From Psychrobacter immobilis (GTDB lineage Bacteria > Pseudomonadota > Gammaproteobacteria > Pseudomonadales > Moraxellaceae): a stretch of DNA of 64,000 nucleotides. Both the position numbers and the translations under genes were made by a program. Shown here one piece after another: positions 37,122-47,039 of this stretch. The first letter of the stretch is position 1. Each line of letters starts with the position of its first letter. The stretch is from NCBI GenBank assembly GCA_904846145.1, contig CAJGZL010000001.1, forward strand, positions 310,001 to 374,000. Direction: 5' to 3'. A model generated the notes under the pieces. It was not told the DNA's origin and did no database searches. It worked only from the letters and a program-made list of their open reading frames with translations.

Positions 37122-38168
37122 CTAACGCATCTGTGCGTTAGAATCCTCTTTAGGTAGAATATCAAAATTAATGCTAGAGCCTACTCCTGCGCCCATCTTG
37201 ATAGCAAAGCGATCCATAAATAGCTGGAACGGATCTGCAGGCGTATAGTTGACAACATTATCAAGCTCTAATTGCTTCTCTAAAGTGCTGATATTGCCCG
37301 TCTTATCCGCTAAGCCTAGCGCGATAGACTGCTCACCTGTCCAAAATAAGCCTGAAAACAGTTTATTCTCTTCGGCATTTTTGAGACGATCACCACGGCC
37401 TTCCTTTACCGCATCGATAAAGTGCTTATGAGTATTGGCTAACACATTTTCGACATGTTGCGCCTCATAATCTGTCAAAGGACGCGTCAAGCTTAAGATA
37501 TCTTTATACTCGCCTGCGGTAATCGTGCGATCTTCGACGCCTACCTTATCCATGAGCCCTTCAATATTATAGCTTGGCATAATCACGCCAATGGAGCCCA
37601 CTAAGCTTGAAGGATTGACATAGATCTCATCAGCTGCTGAGGCAATATAATAAGCGCCTGATGCGCCAATATCACCGATCACTGCGTAGAGCTTTTTATC
37701 AGGATATTCTTGACGCAGATCCATCATCGTCTGCCAAATCTCATCGGACTGTACAGGCGAGCCGCCAGGCGAATTGATATCGAGCGCTACCGCTTTGGAA
37801 TTGGTGTTCTCAAAAGCACGAGTCAAAGCTTTATTGACATCATAAGCATTAGCCAAATCATCATTACTGATCGTGCCTTGTAGCTCAACAACGGCTAGAT
37901 GTGGCTGGCTGGTATTGACGCCTTCAATAGCAGAGGAATCGTCGCTACTACAGCTACGACCAATCGTCAAAAACACCAATAGAATATAACCAAAGGTCAG
38001 GAGCTTAAAGAAAATACCCCAGCGCCGAGCTCGGCGCTGCTCTTGGACACTGGCGAGTAAAGTGTTTTCAATAAGACGCCATTCTTGTCCCGTTGGCTGT
38101 TGCTGCATTGGTGCGGGCTGATTGACATTATCAGAACGTTTATTGGGATCTGGTGGCCAATTGGGCAT
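37122..38168 (-). CDS. sppA: Signal peptide peptidase SppA, S49 family
   Basis: SppA degrades leftover signal peptides in the inner membrane. This is the short form (348 residues) with one transmembrane helix (about 51-70) and a periplasmic S49 domain. The Ser-Lys dyad is Ser170 in 'IGASGAYYIASAADEIY' and Lys222 in 'GEYKDILS'. 'ALDINSPGGSPVQSDEIW' is also conserved. A cytosolic N-terminal 50 residues is Pro/Gln-rich. An AGGAAG ribosome-binding site precedes the ATG. It is a single gene. Confidence 0.94.
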   Translation of the reverse strand: MPNWPPDPNKRSDNVNQPAPMQQQPTGQEWRLIENTLLASVQEQRRARRWGIFFKLLTFGYILLVFLTIGRSCSSDDSSAIEGVNTSQPHLAVVELQGTISNDDLANAYDVNKALTRAFENTNSKAVALDINSPGGSPVQSDEIWQTMMDLRQEYPDKKLYAVIGDIGASGAYYIASAADEIYVNPSSLVGSIGVIMPSYNIEGLMDKVGVEDRTITAGEYKDILSLTRPLTDYEAQHVENVLANTHKHFIDAVKEGRGDRLKNAEENKLFSGLFWTGEQSIALGLADKTGNISTLEKQLELDNVVNYTPADPFQLFMDRFAIKMGAGVGSSINFDILPKEDSNAQMR

Positions 38169-38383
38169 ATCACTTCCTAGGTTAGAGACAATATAAAACG
38201 CTGCAAATATAAGAGTATTAGCTGGCTAGATTTGAAGAGCTGCCAAAATAACCGTTAAAATTTTACTATCACTTTTATGCAGCTGGTTAGTTATGGTGTT
38301 ATTTACCTTAAGGTTCAATAGCGCCAGCATAACAAAACTAAAAAAATCTAAAGTAGTTTTATTGTGCAAATTTATCATCATTT

Positions 38384-41300
38384 TTATTCTAAGGTTTGCT
38401 CCTGATTGTTAGCATTGCTACCAGTATTATCATCAAGCGCAAATGCTGTCTCTAGCGTTTTATTATCGTAGCTCAATACTTGCTGGACTTGCTGAGCTAT
38501 TAATACAGTCTTAGGTACGTTTGAGCCACTATGCGCCAGCCACGTTGTCTGCATTGTATTGCTAATATTGTTAGTGCTATTTATCGCACCGCTTGCGCTA
38601 ACTAATGATGTATCTACTGTACATAATAGTGACCATAATTGCCAAAGCCGCTGATGAGTGGATGCATCTAGCACTAGACGCGATTGATTCGTTATAGCTT
38701 GTGGATTTGCTAATGGACTAGCATCTGTTCGGCTATCACTGTTATCGGTATTTGACACACTAGCGTCCGTTAAGTGCTGACTTATTAGTACGGGCGATTG
38801 CAAAGGATCAGCCGCGTTGTATTGTAAGATACGAATAGGCTGGTCACTGTTTATAGCTAAGCTACAATCCCAAACGCTGGCATCATCTATAGTGCTCCAA
38901 CCCGTTAGCGCTTGTATTTTTAATTTACTATCTCCTGACTGCCAAGTTTTATCTGCTATGCACTCCTGCATGCTAATCGAGGGCTTTTCGTCATTATTCA
39001 AACCATTTGCAACATGAATTTTACCTGCTTGCCAGTAGTGCTTAGTAGGTAGATTTTGGCTTAATTGCATAGCGGTTTCAGCCAACAATGTAGCGTCCGT
39101 TTGCACGACTATACCCTCTAAGCGTTTGATCGTTAGTGTGCCTAATTGCTGCTCCAATATAGCGGCAAGCTTATCTGCGCTTAGTGTACTTGCCATAGTA
39201 CGCGTGTCTTTAGGTCTGTGATCGGCTAAAATTAGCCAACTGATACTTTGTGGCTTTGCTTTATTATCATTAGAAACGGTGTCGACAGGATATTGCATAA
39301 CAGCAGCGCTTATATAACTATCATTGGTCGGTAACACATATAACGTCGGCGTCAAGGTTATTGCTTGTTGATTGGCGTAGACGGTCATTATTAGCAAGCT
39401 AAGCGGTGGTAATGCCAGCCAACGACTGAGCAGTCCGCGTGGTAGCAGCCAAGGTATCAGCACTAGTCCTGCCATTATTAATATAGCGCTATTGACTGGG
39501 GTATAGAGCCAAGCTTTACTCAGCGCTGGCATACTGGTAAGCCAAATTATCAGCTCATGTAAGCTACTAACTAAGCTAATCACCAGCGCCCACAGACTTG
39601 TGGCAATACTAGGCGCTATCAGATAACACAGCCCTGCCAGTAGATTGAGTGGGACGATAACCCAGCCAAACAGCCCAATAGCGAACAGATTAATGACTAA
39701 GCCCCATAATGAAGCTTTGCCAAATAGCATTAAGGTAATCGGCAATAACGCTATAAATAACCAACATTGCAGCTTAAATAAGCGCTTAAAACTGACGTAA
39801 GCTTTAGCAAAATTACTATCTATCAAACCCTGCGGTTGCCTAGCTTTAAGGTCAGATTGCATATGACCCTGACTATCTTTATCGTTAAGACTAGCGTCAT
39901 ACTTTAGGATTAGCGCTACTGCGACAAAAGATAACCAATAGCCCGCTTGCCATAGCACGTAAGGATCAATCCATGCCATTATTACTGCAAGCGCTAGCAA
40001 TACCCGCATAGTACTCACAGGTAATAGAGTCAGACGCATAGCACCAATAGCTAAGAGCATCCATGCAGTACGGGCGGCGGGTACATCAAAGCCTGTAAAT
40101 AGTGCATAAACAAAAGCGGCGCTGATCATCACTACCCAACGCACTTGCCAGCGTGGTACATAACGATATAAGGTTGGAAAATATTTATCAAAAATTAATA
40201 CCGCTAGCGCCGCCATGATAATCGCTAAAAATAAAACATGAGTACCCGAAATAGCCAGCAGATGCGAGATGCCTGCCAGCTGATATAAGTCTTTAGTTTC
40301 GCGATTAATTAGGCTTCGATCACCAGTCAATAAGCTTAGAGTGACCGCACGAGCTTGCTGCTGATCAGGCGTAAATGATGACCAGTCTTGATAAAATGTC
40401 TGTCGTAATTGCCAGCGTCCTTGATCAATACGCGTGCGAATACGCTTAAGATAAGAGTCTGCAGAGGATAAGTTTTTAAGCACTGTGTTGCTTTCGTCAA
40501 CACTATTACCAAATGGCTTACCAACACTTAGTATAGTGGCGGCCCCATCGATATGCCGAGCCCGTAGCCAGCGATAACTATCAAAGCCTGTTGGATTGTC
40601 AATAGCGTCCTGCGAGCTGGCAAGCGGTGCTAGAGCCATACTCATTAGTACTTGATCGCCTGGTTGTAGAGCATTGAGGGAGTCAAGGTTGCTAAAGTCA
40701 GTGGACTTTTTTGGATAAGCACTGAGTAAAATACGATGTTTTGACAGTGATGCGATATTGTTTTGGCTATTGCTATTTCGACTGCTGTTACTATCATCGC
40801 TACTTCCAGCCAGCACTTGCTCAAGTGTTAGACGGTTCAAATCCTGCGCACTAAGTTCAGCTATTAGGGGCGCTATATAGCTAATGGTTGCAACCTGTCG
40901 ATAGCCACTGTTATTAGCTGGGTCGTAAACACTATCGCTTATGCCCTCGATTGTGACTAGCGCTTGTACTCGCATAGCATTAGTCACTTTTGTATCTTCT
41001 GCTTGGCTATGGCTGTGCAGAACTTGCAAGCCGCTACCGACAACGAGTAGTAATGCCAGCAAAGCCATTAGTGGATAACGCAGAATACGAGACAGTGACT
41101 TTATGAGTGCTGGATTTTGAGAAGATGTTTTAGTTAAGATGGATTGCTTTTTGCCAGTCAATTGATTGACAGCTTGTATATTTAGCTTGTCACTAGAAAC
41201 TATACGCCATTTGCACCATTGACTGATGAATAGTAAAATCATGGCAATAACGATTAAAAAAGGCCAAATAGTAAAGTAAGCCGACACCTCAGAGAATGGA

Positions 41301-41401
41301 CTCATGGGCGATACTGAGTCGCCTGTAACAGCTAGTGTCGCCATCATCAGCACCAGAATAAGGATGCTCAGTAACCAGTACACTAGCGGCCCCCTTGACA
41401 T
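38384..41401 (-). CDS. comEC: DNA uptake channel ComEC/Rec2
   Basis: The 1005-residue protein has transmembrane helices at the N-terminus (about 1-60 and 110-130), a periplasmic OB-like domain (about 145-320) and the Competence domain with 'LTGDRSLINRETKDLYQLAGISHLLAISGTHVLFL' landmarks (read here as short pieces). ComEC forms the inner-membrane channel for single-stranded DNA during natural transformation. The C-terminal region (about 690-1005) sits where a metallo-beta-lactamase-like nuclease domain usually lies, but I see no HxHxDH motif; the matching segment reads about 'VVQTDATLLAETA'. The nuclease function may thus be lost or divergent. The start at 41401 has no clear ribosome-binding site. 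No other com or pil genes lie nearby. Confidence 0.9.
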   Translation of the reverse strand: MSRGPLVYWLLSILILVLMMATLAVTGDSVSPMSPFSEVSAYFTIWPFLIVIAMILLFISQWCKWRIVSSDKLNIQAVNQLTGKKQSILTKTSSQNPALIKSLSRILRYPLMALLALLLVVGSGLQVLHSHSQAEDTKVTNAMRVQALVTIEGISDSVYDPANNSGYRQVATISYIAPLIAELSAQDLNRLTLEQVLAGSSDDSNSSRNSNSQNNIASLSKHRILLSAYPKKSTDFSNLDSLNALQPGDQVLMSMALAPLASSQDAIDNPTGFDSYRWLRARHIDGAATILSVGKPFGNSVDESNTVLKNLSSADSYLKRIRTRIDQGRWQLRQTFYQDWSSFTPDQQQARAVTLSLLTGDRSLINRETKDLYQLAGISHLLAISGTHVLFLAIIMAALAVLIFDKYFPTLYRYVPRWQVRWVVMISAAFVYALFTGFDVPAARTAWMLLAIGAMRLTLLPVSTMRVLLALAVIMAWIDPYVLWQAGYWLSFVAVALILKYDASLNDKDSQGHMQSDLKARQPQGLIDSNFAKAYVSFKRLFKLQCWLFIALLPITLMLFGKASLWGLVINLFAIGLFGWVIVPLNLLAGLCYLIAPSIATSLWALVISLVSSLHELIIWLTSMPALSKAWLYTPVNSAILIMAGLVLIPWLLPRGLLSRWLALPPLSLLIMTVYANQQAITLTPTLYVLPTNDSYISAAVMQYPVDTVSNDNKAKPQSISWLILADHRPKDTRTMASTLSADKLAAILEQQLGTLTIKRLEGIVVQTDATLLAETAMQLSQNLPTKHYWQAGKIHVANGLNNDEKPSISMQECIADKTWQSGDSKLKIQALTGWSTIDDASVWDCSLAINSDQPIRILQYNAADPLQSPVLISQHLTDASVSNTDNSDSRTDASPLANPQAITNQSRLVLDASTHQRLWQLWSLLCTVDTSLVSASGAINSTNNISNTMQTTWLAHSGSNVPKTVLIAQQVQQVLSYDNKTLETAFALDDNTGSNANNQEQTLE

Positions 41402-41584
41402 AAGCTGTAGTCATAGCAATTGTATTTATATTACCCTATACTGATTAAGATTGTTGCCACGAATAAACCTTACAGTACCTCTATTTTTTTGTATACCCTA
41501 TTCATTTCGACTATCTTTTTTAAATCATTTTAGACATGATCTACTTAGAGTAGTGCACTATGGACAATAATTAAAGGCAAGACT

Positions 41585-42163
41585 GTGCCCAAAAAACAGC
41601 TTAAAAATCTGCTGCCCACGCCTGAAAAGATTCTTGAGAGTCGTAGCCTAAAATTTTTTGCCCCGCATTTAAAAGATGCCAGATTATGGCAGTTCAATCG
41701 TCACAGCTTGAATAAAGCCGTCTATATTGGGGTACTCAGCGCTTTTTTCCCTTTGCCAGGACAGATGTTACTGGCCTTGATAGGTGCGTTGATTTTCCGG
41801 GCTAACGTGCCAATGGCACTTGGACTGACTTGGATTACCAATCCACTTACTACCCTGCCTATATTTTATGCAGGTTATTGTATAGGGGCAAAGATTCTAG
41901 ATGTGCCGATGATCAGCCTGAGGCTGATTGGGCGGATGATTACTGACTTTAGCTTATGGATTATAGCAGGTGGCGCCAACCCTTTTGTCACTTATAAAGG
42001 TGTGGTATCGCTCGGCGCTTTTTGCTTGGGGCTGACGCTATTAGCTATTGTCAGTAGTGTGATTTGCGGCTTAGCATTTAAGGCTATCTGGCGATATAAG
42101 ACAGTGGTTAGCTGGCAAAAACGGCCACAAAATCTAGCCAAAAAGCGTAAGCTAGATCAATAA
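41585..42163 (+). CDS. DUF2062 membrane protein
   Basis: This 192-residue protein matches DUF2062, with the core 'AVYIGVLSAFFPLPGQMLLALIGALIFRANVPMAL' read as 'GVLSAFFPLPGQ' and 'TWITNPLTTLPIFYAGY', the two most conserved family elements. It has three to four transmembrane segments and a basic C-terminal tail. The start is GTG at 41585 with an AAAGG ribosome-binding site. The function of the family is not established; some members are linked to envelope or polysaccharide traits. It is divergent from comEC and convergent with lolD. Confidence 0.88.
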   Translation: MPKKQLKNLLPTPEKILESRSLKFFAPHLKDARLWQFNRHSLNKAVYIGVLSAFFPLPGQMLLALIGALIFRANVPMALGLTWITNPLTTLPIFYAGYCIGAKILDVPMISLRLIGRMITDFSLWIIAGGANPFVTYKGVVSLGAFCLGLTLLAIVSSVICGLAFKAIWRYKTVVSWQKRPQNLAKKRKLDQ

Positions 42164-42212
42164 AAACCAGCCTCTTAGGAATATAAATTACTATTCCTAA
42201 GAGGCTGGTTTT
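42163..42212. terminator. Strong bidirectional terminator
   Basis: Two perfect 21-bp arms (42163-42183 and 42192-42212) flank an 8-nt loop, with A-run and T-run ends. It separates the convergent DUF2062 and lolD genes, and its first base overlaps the DUF2062 stop codon. Confidence 0.92.
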
Positions 42213-42262
42213 ATCTACAGAAAACATTTGGCATTAATCAAATTAAAAACTACTAATCAAAC

Positions 42263-42943
42263 CTAATACTCTTCCCAATGACCATTACGTAGCAACAGCT
42301 GACGATCGGCCAAAGCGGCTAGACTACGATCGTGAGTGACCATGAGTAATGCTGTCTGCATCGTGCTTTGCAGCTCAGATAACATCCCAAATACACTTTG
42401 GGCATTATCATAATCCAAATTACCCGTAGGCTCGTCCGCTAATATAAGCGAGGGTTTTGTCACCAAAGCGCGTGCAATCGCCACCCGCTGACGCTCACCA
42501 CCTGATAGCTCACCTGGCCTGTGCTGCAAGCGATGACCTAGCCCTACGTTTTCTAGAATCTCGACTGCCTGCGCACGTGCCTCAGTGGTCGACACTTTTG
42601 GGCGCATAAGCAGTGGCATCGCTACGTTTTCTATCGCTGTAAACTCAGCTAATAGATGATGGAACTGATAAATAAAGCCTAAATGCTGGTTGCGCATTGC
42701 GCCGCGTTCAGTCTCATTCATATGATTGAGACATTTGCCATGTAGCCAGACTTCACCGCTTGTTGGTGTATCGAGTCCACCAAGTAAATGCAACAGAGTA
42801 CTCTTGCCTGATCCGCTAGTACCGACAATAGCAACACGCTCGCCAGGATTTATTGATAAATCTAGACCTGTCAATACTTGAGTGCGCACCGCACCCTCAT
42901 CGTATATCTTACTAATATTAGTCGCTGTCAAAATAGCAGACAT
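42263..42943 (-). CDS. lolD: Lipoprotein export ABC transporter ATPase LolD
   Basis: LolD is the ATPase of the LolCDE complex that releases outer-membrane lipoproteins from the inner membrane to LolA. The sequence has Walker A '[18 protein letters not shown]', the signature '[16 protein letters not shown]', Walker B '[12 protein letters not shown]' and the H-loop 'VTHD'. The Q-loop region contains '[15 protein letters not shown]', which is the LolD-type wording. I choose ATG 42943 (8 nt after AAGGG) over the GTG at 42946. It follows lolC by 72 bp in the same direction. Confidence 0.96.
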   Translation of the reverse strand: MSAILTATNISKIYDEGAVRTQVLTGLDLSINPGERVAIVGTSGSGKSTLLHLLGGLDTPTSGEVWLHGKCLNHMNETERGAMRNQHLGFIYQFHHLLAEFTAIENVAMPLLMRPKVSTTEARAQAVEILENVGLGHRLQHRPGELSGGERQRVAIARALVTKPSLILADEPTGNLDYDNAQSVFGMLSELQSTMQTALLMVTHDRSLAALADRQLLLRNGHWEEY

Positions 42944-43017
42944 CACGTTTCCCTTTTATTGATACTACTCGTGGACTTATTATTGAACTATCTACTCACT
43001 CGCTACTTACCCACTAC

Positions 43018-44253
43018 TTACTCGTAACGTAGCGTTTGCGCGGGTTGAATCTTAGCGGCGCGGCGCGCTGGATAAATGGTCGCCAAAAAGCTTAGCACGA
43101 ATGAAGCACCCGTAATCAATACCACATCAGTCAGACGCAACTGTGAAGGTAGATAATTAATAAAGTAAGCATCAAATAGATTCAAACCAAAAGTTTGGTT
43201 GATAAAGCCCAAGATATCACTCACCGTTAGGGCAAAGATAACCCCTAAAATAGTCCCCGCAATAGTACCTATAAAGCCGATAACCACGCCTTGCACCATA
43301 AACACATGGGTAATAAGTTTAGGTGAAGCACCAAAGGTTTTTAGGATAGCGATATCCGCTTTTTTATCCGTAACGAGCATCACTAAGCTTGAAACAATAT
43401 TAAATGCGGCCACTAAGATAATTAAGAACAGCAGCAGACCAACCATCGCTTTTTCCATTTGAATCGCCCCAAATAGATTACCATGCGTTTGTGTCCAGTC
43501 ATTAGGATAGAGCTGGTCGGGTGCTATCGCCGCCGCCTTTTGCGCCGCTATTGGTGCAGTAAAAATATCATCTAGCTTGAGACGGATACCTTGTGCGCCT
43601 TCAGGTAAGCGTAATAATCTAGCAGCATCACTCATCGGAATAAAAGCCATTAGACTATCGACCTCTGGGCTGATACTGAACACACCCGTCAAAGTAAAAC
43701 GCTTAAAGCGCGGGATAACGCCTGCAGGTGACGGTGATGCTTCTGGTAATACTAATGTCACTTTGTCACCGATACGAAGACCGAGCGACTGCACCATCTC
43801 CTCCCCTAACACGATGCTAAAGTCACCACTCTTTAAGGTATCAATACTACCCTCAGTCATATGATTATTAATGATTGAGACGTTTTTTTCATATTCAGGA
43901 TCGACGCCGGTGACCATAATACCAGCGACTTGACCGTTGGATGTCAGCATACCTTGCAGTTGAATAAAAGGCGCAACCGCTACCACTTCTGGATCTTTTT
44001 TGATCTCATCCGCTAGCTGCTGCCAATCACCGATAACCTCAGTTGAGATAACCGTCGCTTGCGGCACCATACCTAAAATACGGGTTTTAAGCTCACGATC
44101 AAAGCCGTTCATCACTGACAATACTGTGATTAAAACCGCAACCCCAAGGGTTAGACCGATCATTGAGATTAAGGATATAAAGGAGATAAAACGGTTACTG
44201 CGCTCGGCTCGAGTATAACGTAAACCAATAAACAGGGCTAAAGGACGAAACAT
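43018..44253 (-). CDS. lolC: Lipoprotein-releasing ABC permease, LolC/LolE family
   Basis: The 411-residue protein (ATG at 44253) starts 'MFRPLALFIGLRYTRAER', the usual LolC/E beginning. It has a first transmembrane helix at about 23-48, a large periplasmic domain, and three further helices at about 270-400 ending in 'RRAAKIQPAQTLRYE', the conserved MacB/FtsX-type C-terminus. It forms the membrane part of LolCDE with LolD encoded next. Only one permease gene is present, so the complex may use two copies of this protein, as in LolF-type systems known from Moraxellaceae relatives. A TTG start at 44286 is possible but less likely. Confidence 0.94.
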   Translation of the reverse strand: MFRPLALFIGLRYTRAERSNRFISFISLISMIGLTLGVAVLITVLSVMNGFDRELKTRILGMVPQATVISTEVIGDWQQLADEIKKDPEVVAVAPFIQLQGMLTSNGQVAGIMVTGVDPEYEKNVSIINNHMTEGSIDTLKSGDFSIVLGEEMVQSLGLRIGDKVTLVLPEASPSPAGVIPRFKRFTLTGVFSISPEVDSLMAFIPMSDAARLLRLPEGAQGIRLKLDDIFTAPIAAQKAAAIAPDQLYPNDWTQTHGNLFGAIQMEKAMVGLLLFLIILVAAFNIVSSLVMLVTDKKADIAILKTFGASPKLITHVFMVQGVVIGFIGTIAGTILGVIFALTVSDILGFINQTFGLNLFDAYFINYLPSQLRLTDVVLITGASFVLSFLATIYPARRAAKIQPAQTLRYE

Positions 44254-44650
44254 AGTTAAACTCTTTATCTTATCTAAGATTATCAATATAAAGCCATTAA
44301 ACTCTATTTGACTCTTCGATATGGTTTTGGACAGACTGACTAATACTATTATTTTTACCTTGTTATCATTGTTAGCTGAGAGCTAACTCTCATAGATAAT
44401 GGCAAAAAAGGAGATAGTTTGACACAATTTAGTCAAAATGTACTATTGAATATGCTATTACCGATTAAAAATCATGACTATTCTCTGAAACGGTAACGAG
44501 CTTTGTTATTATTTTTTATACAGGACTTGCTATTAGCAGCCACTATACCTATATATTATACGCAAAGGCGAATTGTCATTAACCCACCAGTATTGTTTGT
44601 TGAGCGTTTTGCATCCAGACAATACCGCTGACTTAATTTTGAGTATTTTC

Positions 44651-45643
44651 ATGACTACCAATTATCATTATAAAATTCTACAGGCTCCAACCAAAATCAC
44701 TTTAACCGATGCCCAAACGGCAGGTCACGCTGATCACTGGCGTATATTAACTGATGATATGAGCCAAGATGTACCTGAATGGTTACAGCAGATGATCACC
44801 AAAGCCACAATGCCCAAAGGCCTTAATGATAACGTTACCGCACAAGATAGTTGCCTGTTACTCTCGGAGGATCAACCCTGTCATATCAATCAAGTATTGG
44901 CGATGAAAGATGGCAAGCCTGAGCACTTCATCAATGCTTATCCCTGTGTTGACGGGCCTTATGGTCTCAATTGTAAGATTGAGCGTATAATCGTTAATGA
45001 CAATACTCATGATGCAGTACTGCGCCTGCGAACCGCGGATGGCAGCATTATTTATGCTTTTGATCAGCTTCATACTGCTAACCGTCATCTTTATCAGCAA
45101 GGCCAATCCTACTTTGTCAATTTTAGTGCCTGGGCGCATGAGATTAGCATCAGTGAGCAAGATGAAGTCATCATGGTTGAGGATGCTGAAGCCATTCGCT
45201 ATCATCGAGCCTTTAACGATATTGTAGCCGCTAATAACGGTCAAGTACCCACTGATATCCAGGAGCAAATCGCCAAATGGCAGCCAACAACTAAAGAGCA
45301 AATGGAGCCAGTAGAAATCAACTTAGGTCATATGTGCGCTTATTTATTTGGTGATACTTTAGGTCAAGAGGATGAGGCTTGGTGCCAAGGACAAGTATTA
45401 GGTAAGCAAGAAACGATGTTTAATGGTACGAATGTTATTTTGTTTGATGTGGTTATTCTGCGTGAGCAAGACTCTGATCCTTTCGTTGTACGTATTGCTG
45501 CACCTAGTAATGCACAGACAAAAGCTATTAAAGTGCTCAATTACATACAAGCTAATATCTGGTTGCAAGCCGCTATCTATAAAGAAAACCAAAATAGCAG
45601 TAACACTAAAATCCAGATACAAACTCAACCGCAAGCCAGTTGA
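44651..45643 (+). CDS. Conserved hypothetical protein (330 aa)
   Basis: This soluble protein has no signal peptide, membrane segment or motif that I recognise. It is acidic, with several Trp and His residues, and reads like a globular alpha/beta protein. The ATG at 44651 is taken as the start; an upstream TTG at 44573 gives a 356-residue version and has an AAAGG in front, so the start is uncertain. It is divergent from lolC and ends at a strong bidirectional terminator. Function is unknown. Confidence 0.6.
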   Translation: MTTNYHYKILQAPTKITLTDAQTAGHADHWRILTDDMSQDVPEWLQQMITKATMPKGLNDNVTAQDSCLLLSEDQPCHINQVLAMKDGKPEHFINAYPCVDGPYGLNCKIERIIVNDNTHDAVLRLRTADGSIIYAFDQLHTANRHLYQQGQSYFVNFSAWAHEISISEQDEVIMVEDAEAIRYHRAFNDIVAANNGQVPTDIQEQIAKWQPTTKEQMEPVEINLGHMCAYLFGDTLGQEDEAWCQGQVLGKQETMFNGTNVILFDVVILREQDSDPFVVRIAAPSNAQTKAIKVLNYIQANIWLQAAIYKENQNSSNTKIQIQTQPQAS

Positions 45644-45707
45644 TATGAATCTGCTGATATAAATCAGCCGACATAACCTTAATAGTTTATATCGCTATCA
45701 CCTACAA

Positions 45708-45736
45708 AAAAGCCCTTAACTGAGTTAAGGGCTTTT
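45708..45736. terminator. Bidirectional rho-independent terminator
   Basis: Perfect 13-bp arms (45708-45720 and 45724-45736) with a 3-nt loop carry an AAAAGCCCTTAAC stem. It lies between convergent genes ending at 45643 and 45774. Confidence 0.9.
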
Positions 45737-45773
45737 GCTTATCTTGATATTATCTAAGCTAAATAATAGCTCA

Positions 45774-46163
45774 CTAAGCCAGAGTTGTACCCGCTTTAAT
45801 ACGCTTAAATAGCTCTTTTTGCTCAGTGCTAGGACGTGCGGTTTGCAATGCCATCAACTGTGACATATCACCTTCAACACGAATTTTACCACTCATAAAG
45901 GCGCCCATAACTTCGTTCATATCAAAATCAGTAATGATAGACTGTAGGGTGCTACGATCTAATAATAATGTCGTCGTGGCTTTGTCATTTAAGCCTTTAT
46001 GCAACAAACCATCAGCAAAATTGGCTTCGATATCTTGACCTTCATCAGCAACCTTTAGGTTAATTACCATATTCGCTAGCGCTGGTGGCAAGTTGAGCTC
46101 ACCTGCTTCACTGCCAAATTGTTCCGCTTGTGCAAACCATGCATCTGTCAAAAAAACGGCCAT
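45774..46163 (-). CDS. SCP2 sterol-binding domain protein
   Basis: The 129-residue protein consists of a single SCP2-like domain. The central part includes 'NMVINLKVADEGQD' and 'TTLLLDRSTLQSIITDFDMNEVMGAFMSGKIRVEGDMSQLMAL', given here as short landmarks: the 'FMSGKIRVEGD' motif is typical of the family, where it lines a lipid-binding tunnel. SCP2 proteins bind lipids or acyl-CoA; a bacterial role is not clear. It is a single gene with an AAGGGGA ribosome-binding site. Confidence 0.88.
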   Translation of the reverse strand: MAVFLTDAWFAQAEQFGSEAGELNLPPALANMVINLKVADEGQDIEANFADGLLHKGLNDKATTTLLLDRSTLQSIITDFDMNEVMGAFMSGKIRVEGDMSQLMALQTARPSTEQKELFKRIKAGTTLA

Positions 46164-47039
46164 ACTCTAATCCCCTTAGAATAAAATAATGAACATAATA
46201 AAATAGTAAACGTCATGATTAAGGCTTGTAGATAAAACACCAAAAGCCTTAGTCATCTATTAAGTATTATGGCTTGGAATTAGCAGAAGTAAAGACCATA
46301 TATTGCAATATAGACTAAATTGTAACAAAACCTCTTCATTTAATTAAGACTGTCCTCATAAATGATTCACAAAATAGCACCTACTTGTAGTGAGAAATTC
46401 TAATTCCTTACGATTCATATTGATATATTAATTTATTTTGTTATTATAGCTTCCTATAATCTTGCAACACGCTTTAGATAAGCTATTCGAATCTATTGAT
46501 ATGCATAATTCTAGATCAATGACAGTCAATTATTAAAAGCTATCAGTTAAAATATTTACCAAAGAGTTTGTATTTTCGCGCATGAGCTTGATGATATTTA
46601 ATTATAATTGCGTTACAATACCTTAAACAGAATCATGAGTTTTAACTAAACATTACGTAACTATTTTTTATGGGTTTTATAGTATTTTTTTGATGTTTTT
46701 GTCAGCCGCCGCTAGCTTATCTTTTAACTAACAATTCTATCGTCAGATTATGTAGTGTTAGTTTTATAAAGATTAACGCACCTTATCAACTTTTTTTGAT
46801 TCTCAGAGACGGCATTTTCTTATTATCTTAACCTTATTTATAATCCCACTATTTGCTAGCTATAGTCCTAGTTTTATTGATAATAAGGTTACGATAATGA
46901 TATTTGGCATTAATTTATACTGTGCATTTATCGCTATAGAGAATTTATTATAAATTCTATCAAAAAGCGCCTATGCAAATACCCTATGTAAATTTTCGGT
47001 TATCACTGTTGATCATTCAGGCTGTAAAGGAATCATCCA
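46164..47039. other. Long AT-rich region upstream of ccoN
   Basis: This 876-bp region separates the SCP2 gene from the cbb3 oxidase operon. It is very AT-rich, with stops in all frames and no protein gene I can support. An 8-bp inverted repeat with a 3-nt loop (AGAATTTA at 46940-46947, TAAATTCT at 46951-46958) lies about 80 bp before ccoN. I looked for an FNR/ANR box (TTGAT-N4-ATCAA) and found none with proper spacing. Promoters for both flanking genes must lie here, and a long leader or a small RNA is possible. Confidence 0.5.

Noticed and set aside
42205..42222. ATCTACAG after the terminator between DUF2062 and lolD
   Set aside because: Only one half-site is present, without symmetry and not in front of a gene.
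46164..47039. Possible FNR/ANR box upstream of ccoN
   Set aside because: TTGAT and ATCAA elements occur, but never with the 4-nt spacing of a true site.
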